Source: Microbacterium dextranolyticum (lineage in GTDB: Bacteria; Actinomycetota; Actinomycetes; Actinomycetales; Microbacteriaceae). Taken from it: a DNA stretch of 64,000 nucleotides. This document shows positions 57,119-64,000 of this stretch, piece after piece (within the stretch, counting starts at the first letter, position 1; the number at the start of each line of letters is the position of its first letter). Location: assembly GCF_016907295.1 (NCBI RefSeq), contig NZ_JAFBBR010000001.1:2914001-2978000 (forward strand). Reading direction: 5' to 3'. The notes under the pieces were generated by a model that saw only the letters and a program-made list of their open reading frames with translations, was not told where the DNA came from and searched no databases. The position numbers and the translations under genes are program-made.

Positions 57119-58050
57119 GGCACTATCGCGTGTGGCATCGCACGGCGTACACCTACTCAAAGCCGGTGCAGGACAGCGTGGGACTCTTCCACCTCGTACC
57201 GCGCCAGCTGCCGTGGCAGCACGTCACGGCTTCGGCGGTCACCGTCGACCCTCAGCCGGGCGACATCTCGCCCGATGTCGACTACTTCGGAAACCCGTCG
57301 ACCTACTTCCACCTCACCGACCCGCACGACGCCCTCGCGATCGAGGCGGCGAGCGATGTGTCGGTCGAGCTGCCCGCGTACGATCCCGAGGCTCTGGCGT
57401 CGCCCTGGGAGCGGGCACGCCCCCTCGTGCACTCCGATCTGCCGCATGCGTGGAGCGCCGCGGAGTACGCCCTCGAATCGCCGCGCGTGCGCCATGCCGC
57501 GGCGGCGACCGAGTACGGCGCGCAGTCGCTGACCCCGGGGCGCCCGCTGGGAGAGGCGGCGACCGACCTCATGCAGCGCATCTTCCGCGACTTCGAGTAC
57601 GACAAGACGGCGACGACCGTCACGAGCACGGTCGACGATGCGATGCGCAAGCGCGCGGGCGTCTGCCAGGATTTCGCCCACGTCGCTCTCGCGTGCCTTC
57701 GCGGCAACGGCGTGGCCGCGCGCTACGTCTCGGGGTACCTGGCGACGCAGCCACCGCCCCGCAAAGAGCGGGTGTTCGGAGCGGATGCCTCGCACGCCTG
57801 GCTCGCCGTGTGGCTGCCGGGCACCGACCAGTGGCTCGCAATCGACCCGACCAACGACCAGTGGGCGAACGATCGCTACATCACGGTCGCCTGGGGGCGC
57901 GACTACGGCGACGTCTCGCCGGTGAAGGGCATCATCTACACGAAGGCGAAGAAGTCGACCCTGCGCGTGCAGGTCGACGTCGCCCCGGTCGAGGCGCCGG
58001 CAGACCTCCCCGCCGCTCCCCCGATTTCCCGCGCCGCGGTCACCGGCTGA
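57115..58050 (+). CDS. transglutaminase family protein
   Basis: This 311-residue protein overlaps the ATP-grasp gene by ATGA. It has the bacterial transglutaminase N-terminal beta domain (MRHYRVWHRTAYTYSKPVQD) and a core with Cys184 (AGVCQDFAH), His227 (ASHAWLAVW) and Asp244 (AIDPTND). Proteins of this fold can act as peptidases or as acyl transferases that ligate or cleave amide bonds. There is no signal peptide, so it should act in the cytoplasm with its operon partners. Confidence 0.93.
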   Translation: MRHYRVWHRTAYTYSKPVQDSVGLFHLVPRQLPWQHVTASAVTVDPQPGDISPDVDYFGNPSTYFHLTDPHDALAIEAASDVSVELPAYDPEALASPWERARPLVHSDLPHAWSAAEYALESPRVRHAAAATEYGAQSLTPGRPLGEAATDLMQRIFRDFEYDKTATTVTSTVDDAMRKRAGVCQDFAHVALACLRGNGVAARYVSGYLATQPPPRKERVFGADASHAWLAVWLPGTDQWLAIDPTNDQWANDRYITVAWGRDYGDVSPVKGIIYTKAKKSTLRVQVDVAPVEAPADLPAAPPISRAAVTG

Positions 58051-58115
58051 GCAGTCCGCGACGGCCGGCTGTCAAGGCCCGACGCCCGGCACGCGGACGA
58101 TGACATGCTGGGCGG

Positions 58116-59117
58116 GTGAAGGCCTACTCCTGCCGCGTCTGCGGAAACGTCCTCTACTTCGAGAACTCCGTGTGCGTGTCGTGCGGCACTCCGCTCGGCT
58201 ATGCGCGCAGCGAGCGCGCGATCGTCCCCGTCGACGCGTCGGGCGTCTACGTCGATGACGAGGGGTGGGTGTGGCACGTCTGCCGCAACCTCGGGCTCTC
58301 GGGGTGCACGTGGCTCGCCCCGCTGGCAGGCGGGCAATGCGCGGCCTGCGACCTGACCCGCACGCGCCCCGCCGACGACGACGCCGCAGGGATGGCCGCG
58401 TTCCCCGTGGCCGAGCGCGCCAAGCGCCATCTGGTCGCCGAGTTGGACTCTCTCGGCTTCGACGTCGTGCCGAAGTCGGCCGACCCCGCCGCCGGTCTCG
58501 CGTTCGACGTGCTGTCGTCGGTGCACGCCCCCGTCATCATCGGCCATTCCGACGGCATCGTGACGATCGATCTGGCCGAGGGCGACGACTCGCACCGCGA
58601 GAAGATCCGCCACGAGCTCGCGGAGCCCTACCGCACCATGCTGGGGCACTTCCGCCACGAGGTCGGTCACTACATCGAGTGGCGTCTCGTCGAGTCCGAC
58701 CCGACGCGACTCGCGCGGGCGCGCGAGCTGTTCGGCGACGAGAGCGCCGACTACGACGAGGCCGTCCAGCGCCACTACGCCGAGGGCGCGCCGGCCGGCT
58801 GGCAGCAGAGGTTCATCTCGGCGTACGCGACGATGCACCCGTACGAGGACTTCGCGGAGACCTGGGCGCACTACCTGCACATCTGCGACACGGTCGAGAC
58901 CGTGGTCGCCACAGGCCTCCTGCCCGCCACCGACATCATCGGCTACCCGAGCTTCGCCGCGTTCGTCGCCGACGTGTGGATCCCGCTGTCGACCGCGCTC
59001 AACCTCGTGAACCGGTCGATGGGCGAAGGAGACCTCTACCCGTTCGTGATCCCGCCGGCCGTGCTCGACAAACTCGAGTTCGTCGCGTCGCTGCGCCCGG
59101 GGACCACGGAGGCGTGA
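58116..59117 (+). CDS. zinc-ribbon metallopeptidase-like protein
   Basis: This 333-residue protein starts at GTG. An N-terminal zinc ribbon has Cys6, Cys9, Cys20 and Cys23 (SCRVCGNVLYF...VCVSCG), and a second Cys cluster (HVC, GC, CAAC) lies at about 54-78. The peptidase motif HEVGH is at 181-185 (FRHEVGHYIEW), with a third ligand region HPYEDFAETWAHYLHI near 250. It follows the transglutaminase by 65 bp on the same strand and ends at a strong terminator, so it is probably the fourth gene of the operon. Confidence 0.87.
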   Translation: MKAYSCRVCGNVLYFENSVCVSCGTPLGYARSERAIVPVDASGVYVDDEGWVWHVCRNLGLSGCTWLAPLAGGQCAACDLTRTRPADDDAAGMAAFPVAERAKRHLVAELDSLGFDVVPKSADPAAGLAFDVLSSVHAPVIIGHSDGIVTIDLAEGDDSHREKIRHELAEPYRTMLGHFRHEVGHYIEWRLVESDPTRLARARELFGDESADYDEAVQRHYAEGAPAGWQQRFISAYATMHPYEDFAETWAHYLHICDTVETVVATGLLPATDIIGYPSFAAFVADVWIPLSTALNLVNRSMGEGDLYPFVIPPAVLDKLEFVASLRPGTTEA

Positions 59118-59121
59118 CCTG

Positions 59122-59192
59122 CCGAGGCGCCGCGTACGGCGCCTCGGGGTGAGCGAAGGGGGGTGGATGCCTGCAGGCATCCACCCCCCTTT
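59122..59192. terminator. double terminator between the transglutaminase operon and clpC
   Basis: Two perfect hairpins lie in a row: CCGAGGCGCC/GGCGCCTCGG (59122-59147) and an 18-bp-arm palindrome at 59156-59192 that begins AAGGGGGGTGGATGCC and ends in CCCCCCTTT. The second has a T-run on one side and an A-run on the other and can terminate transcription from both directions. Its stem includes GGATGCC. Confidence 0.9.
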
Positions 59193-59212
59193 ATTCGTGC
59201 GTGTGGCTCGGC

Positions 59213-61738
<2,526 letters not shown>

Positions 61739-61814
61739 GTCTGGCTCCTCCGGGTACCCAGTCTTCTGGCACCTACGTAGAGGCTAACGAGCAGGGCATC
61801 CGCATATGCCCGTG

Positions 61815-61827
61815 TTCGCTGGCGGCG
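61815..61827. promoter_or_regulatory. possible ClgR site upstream of clpC
   Basis: On the reverse strand CGCCGCCAGCGAA lies 77 bp upstream of the clpC start. It resembles the ClgR box as I recall it (CGCYNANRGCG) with one mismatch. ClgR activates clp genes in actinobacteria. This is a weak call by eye. Confidence 0.3.
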
Positions 61828-61895
61828 TGATGACCGCATGTGACGCCCTCGGCCGTCACTCGCCTCTGTGTTCGGCGGCGCGTTCGCGTCCGGGA

Positions 61896-61985
61896 GTCGC
61901 CTTCACGTTCGGGGTCGCCTTCAGGTTCGGGGGCGTGTTCATGTTCGGAGGCGCCTTCACGTTCCGAGGCGTGTTCATGTTGGGA
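61896..61985. repeat. 18-bp tandem repeat upstream of clpC
   Basis: Five consecutive 18-bp units follow the pattern GKCGYSTTCAYGTTCGGR (61896, 61914, 61932, 61950, 61968), with degenerate flanking units on each side. Units alternate between GCCTTCACG and GTGTTCATG forms. The period of 18 keeps frame, and one reverse reading gives a hexapeptide of the type TPPNMN/APPNVK. It sits in the 383-bp gap between clpC and the DUF2975 gene; I see no gene there. Confidence 0.85.
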
Positions 61986-62039
61986 GGCGTCGATTTGTGG
62001 CGCGGATGCCACGGCATCCGCAACTCGGCGCCTTCGAAC
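61983..62039. repeat. 57-bp palindromic repeat, copy 2
   Basis: This copy starts GGAGGCGTCGATTTGTGG, has GGATGCCACGGCATCC at its centre and ends AACTCGGCGCCTTCGAAC. It aligns without gaps to copy 3 at 63224-63280, with most differences in the left arm. It directly follows the 18-bp tandem repeat. Confidence 0.75.
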
Positions 62040-62080
62040 CCGCACACGATGCACCTCTTGCCCCTCAGCAGCGTGCTGCA

Positions 62081-62111
62081 TATCGTTTATCGATAACAAC
62101 GATTAACGATA
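62081..62111 (+). promoter_or_regulatory. nested palindromic operator of the DUF2975-HTH pair
   Basis: TATCGTT (62081-62087) and AACGATA (62105-62111) form an outer inverted repeat around the perfect palindrome TTATCGATAA (62087-62096). The A/T content is far above the surroundings. It ends 10 bp before the GTG start, overlapping the ribosome-binding site region, so it is probably the autoregulatory site for the HTH protein encoded by the second gene. Confidence 0.65.
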
Positions 62112-62121
62112 GGGAGAACCT

Positions 62122-62910
62122 GTGGATGTCATCGGTTTGCTCGTCACCGCACTCGGCGCGATCGGGGTGATCGTGCTGGTCGCGGCGATCGCGCTCTCGC
62201 CGCGCGCGAGGAAGGACTCCACGCCGAGTAACATCCGCAACGCCGGGATCGAAAGGAGGTCCGCGGTCGTCCGGCTCGCCGGCTGGGTCGGCGGGATCTG
62301 GGCCACCGTGGCAGCCGCAGCGGCCGTCTATCTGGTCCTCACCATTCTGCTGGCGCCGTCGGTGCAGATCACGATCCCGGTGCAGACCTTCTGGCCGACT
62401 CTTCCGGCAGGGGCGACCTACGAGGGAACCACGGCGGTCCGCGAGCAAGGCGGCTTCACCAACGCGCAGGTGACGCTGACCGGCCTTTCGTTCGGTGCCC
62501 GCAGCGCATGGGCTCTCAGCCAGGCGCTCTGGTGCCTTATCCCCGGCGCCATTGCCGCGCTCGTCGCAATCGCCGCTTCCCGCTTGCAGCGCGGAGAGCC
62601 GTTCACGCCGCTCCTCTCGCGGTTCACCACGGTGACCGCCGTCATTGTGGCGCTCGGCGGGATCGTCGCACAGCTGTCGGGTGACCTCGCCGGCACCGCA
62701 GCCGCGGCCGAGCTCCTGCGGTGGTCCGGAGCAAACTACCCCGACATCCCCGTCTTCCCGGACTCCAGCATGTCCACCTGGCTGCCTCAACCCGGATCCA
62801 ACGTCGAGATCGCTCTGTGGCCGCTCGCGGCAGGACTCGGCCTCGCCGCCCTGGCCGCCATGTTCCGTCACGGAGGGCACCTCCGCCGCGACACGGAAGG
62901 CCTCGTATGA
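62122..62910 (+). CDS. DUF2975-like membrane protein
   Basis: This 262-residue protein starts at a GTG after AGGGAGA and has about five hydrophobic segments (the first at residues 3-25). The stretch RLQRGEPFTPLLSRFTTVTAVIVALGG resembles the DUF2975 core, and the downstream overlapping HTH gene matches the usual DUF2975-YozG pairing. An extracytoplasmic loop of about 55 residues lies between segments 2 and 3. Function unknown; such pairs are thought to sense membrane or stress conditions, which is inference. Confidence 0.75.
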   Translation: MDVIGLLVTALGAIGVIVLVAAIALSPRARKDSTPSNIRNAGIERRSAVVRLAGWVGGIWATVAAAAAVYLVLTILLAPSVQITIPVQTFWPTLPAGATYEGTTAVREQGGFTNAQVTLTGLSFGARSAWALSQALWCLIPGAIAALVAIAASRLQRGEPFTPLLSRFTTVTAVIVALGGIVAQLSGDLAGTAAAAELLRWSGANYPDIPVFPDSSMSTWLPQPGSNVEIALWPLAAGLGLAALAAMFRHGGHLRRDTEGLV

Positions 62911-63140
62911 GTCCGGCCGCGGAGGACGAAGAGTCCGCCGGCATCCACTGCCGGCTCGATGACCTCCTGATCGAGCGCGGGATGACCCTCACCCGACTGT
63001 CCGAACTCGTCGGCGTCTCGGTCGTCAACCTGTCGATCCTCAAGAACGACCGCGCACGCGCGATCCGCTACTCGACGCTGTCGGCCGTCTGCCGAGCGCT
63101 CGACTGCGAGGTCGGCGAGCTGCTCGTGCGCGCCGACTGA
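62907..63140 (+). CDS. Cro/CI-type helix-turn-helix regulator (YozG-like)
   Basis: This 77-residue protein overlaps the DUF2975-like gene by ATGA. Nearly all of it is one HTH domain: CRLDDLLIERGMTLTRLSEL, VSVVNLSILKN and TLSAVCRALDCEVGELL, matching small YozG/Cro-type repressors. It probably binds the TTATCGATAA palindrome upstream of its own operon. The coupling with a membrane protein suggests the membrane partner controls its activity. Confidence 0.88.
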   Translation: MSPAAEDEESAGIHCRLDDLLIERGMTLTRLSELVGVSVVNLSILKNDRARAIRYSTLSAVCRALDCEVGELLVRAD

Positions 63141-63223
63141 GGCTTCGGCCCTCGCGTTACCCCCTCCCCTCTCTTCAGGGGCTCACCCTGCTCAAGGTCG
63201 TGAACGCCCTCTTCCTTCCGTCC

Positions 63224-63280
63224 GGAGGCGCCGAATCGCGGGTCGGATGCCCCGGCATCCGCACATCGGCGCCTCCGAAC
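63224..63280. repeat. 57-bp palindromic repeat, copy 3
   Basis: This copy starts GGAGGCGCCGAATCGCGG, contains GGATGCCCCGGCATCC and ends ACATCGGCGCCTCCGAAC, so the arms pair over most of their length. It lies in the 154-bp gap between the convergent HTH and DUF559 genes and could terminate both. Confidence 0.8.
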
Positions 63281-63294
63281 GGCCGCCCACGGCC

Positions 63295-64000
63295 TCACCG
63301 CGCCGCGGCCCCCAGCGCACGACCCACGCGCGCGATCAGGGCGCGCGGGTCGCGGAAGACGTCCGCCTTCGTCACCCGGATCACGCGCCAACCTGCGTCG
63401 ACGAGACGGTCCATGCGCGCGATATCGAGCGCCCACTGCGCCGGATCGGTGAGGTGATGCTCGCCCTCGTACTCGAGCGCGACGCGCGCCCGAGGGAACG
63501 CGAGATCCACCTGGGCAAGCCACCGGCCACCCTCGACGACGTCGACGTTCACCTCGGGCATGGGCAGGCCCGCGTCGATGATCGTCAGCCGCAGCCACGT
63601 CTCGGCCCGTGATCGCGAACGCGTGCTCACCCGCGGAATCGCGAGCCTCAGCCGATCGCGACCGATGCGCCGGCCCGCATCCAGCGCCTCCACGAGAAGA
63701 TCGACCGTCGCAAGGGCAGGAGGATCCGTGGCGTGGAGGGGCTCGCGTGCAGCGGCATCCGCCACCGCGACGAGGTCGTACGGATGCCGCAGCACCGAAG
63801 CGAGCATCGCCACGGTCGTCGCGGGCGTCGTCACGGCGACCCCGGTGCGCGGATGCGGCATCACCTCGGCGAGCGCAGGTCGCACCGTATGGCCCGTCAC
63901 ACCCACGCCCGCCGGGCCTCGGCGGGGCGCGAAGACGCACACGTCGAGGCCACCGGAATCGACGACGTGCAGGGGCAGCGGCATCCCCCACAGCACCGCG
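63295..64000 (-). CDS. DUF559 (Vsr-like endonuclease fold) protein, N-terminus off the right edge
   Basis: The frame is open to the window edge, with at least 235 codons visible. The C-terminal domain ALEYEGEHHLTDPAQWALDIARMDRLVDAGWRVIRVTKADVF is typical of DUF559, with the acidic pair and Gln-like positions of Vsr/PD-(D/E)xK nucleases. The upstream part (LWGMPLPLHVVDSGGLDVCV) matches the AbiEi-like N-terminal region of the actinobacterial family. An ATG at 63996 is present but the homologous region clearly begins earlier. The biological role is unknown. Confidence 0.82.
   Translation of the reverse strand, partial: AVLWGMPLPLHVVDSGGLDVCVFAPRRGPAGVGVTGHTVRPALAEVMPHPRTGVAVTTPATTVAMLASVLRHPYDLVAVADAAAREPLHATDPPALATVDLLVEALDAGRRIGRDRLRLAIPRVSTRSRSRAETWLRLTIIDAGLPMPEVNVDVVEGGRWLAQVDLAFPRARVALEYEGEHHLTDPAQWALDIARMDRLVDAGWRVIRVTKADVFRDPRALIARVGRALGAAAR

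Noticed and set aside
61773..62099. Long reverse-strand reading frame with an EHEHAP/EPEGDP hexapeptide pattern
   Set aside because: The pattern is only the 18-bp tandem repeat read in another frame. The putative start overlaps the operator of the divergent gene, and there is no ribosome site or family resemblance.

Overview
The window looks like chromosome of a high-GC actinobacterium of the Microbacteriaceae, most likely Microbacterium or a close relative. The reasons are the strong GC bias with GTG starts, the gene families (ClpC, GntR-type prp operon, AldR-like Lrp, LAxTG cell-wall anchors, YkoEDC thiamin-precursor transporter, actinobacterial short ArgA) and a very frequent GGATGCC/GGCATCC heptamer. 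The genus is inference. I see no prophage, insertion sequence or CRISPR array. The DNA is ordinary core and niche metabolism, but the gaps between genes are unusually rich in structured repeats.

Layout. 1-2409: fatty-acid oxidation electron transfer (enoyl-CoA hydratase, EtfB, EtfA cut by the left edge). 2561-8118: an alpha-mannoside locus (5'-truncated sugar-binding protein, two ABC permeases, GH38 alpha-mannosidase). 8421-9614: thiolase. 9863-14304: complete methylcitrate (propionate) operon, gntR-prpD-prpB-prpC. 14579-16284: alanine dehydrogenase and a divergent Lrp-type regulator. 16312-19371: metallo-hydrolase, RNase H, Nudix, aldo/keto reductase. 19439-22563: oleate hydratase and RlmN. 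22560-30893: a sucrose/fructan locus (PTS EIIBC, secreted GH68 levansucrase, and a divergent three-gene operon with two sortase-type surface proteins and a membrane-anchored GH32 fructanase, closed by a LacI regulator). 31045-36647: HAD phosphatase, two SDRs, enoyl-CoA hydratase, DUF488 and an aminoglycoside-phosphotransferase-like kinase. 37171-41760: glpK and ykoCDE behind a TPP riboswitch. 41807-46755: D-Ala-D-Ala carboxypeptidase-like protein, SLC13 transporter, tRNA-Ser(CGA), DHA2 exporter. 46862-51282: LDH, RadA, SseB-like protein, lipoprotein-like protein, ArgA. 51354-59117: a four-gene set of transglutaminase-DUF2126, circularly permuted ATP-grasp-alpha-E, transglutaminase and zinc-ribbon metallopeptidase. 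59213-61738: ClpC. 62122-63140: DUF2975 membrane protein and its HTH partner. 63295-64000: DUF559 protein cut by the right edge.

How the genes may work together. The fructan locus reads as a build-and-harvest system. A secreted levansucrase would polymerise fructose from sucrose, two LAxTG-anchored proteins may hold material at the wall, a membrane-tethered GH32 would trim fructan, a PTS may import sugar, and a LacI regulator with a visible operator would control both arms. The transglutaminase/ATP-grasp set is a conserved but functionally unassigned peptide-ligation or modification machine and is the best candidate for an under-described system.

Between genes, several spacers hold short units repeated in direct and inverted order. 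The unit is shared between some spacers (CTCCGCA family, GAGAAACC family, a 57-bp palindrome in three copies) and private to others. One of them abuts the broken end of the truncated sugar-binding protein gene.
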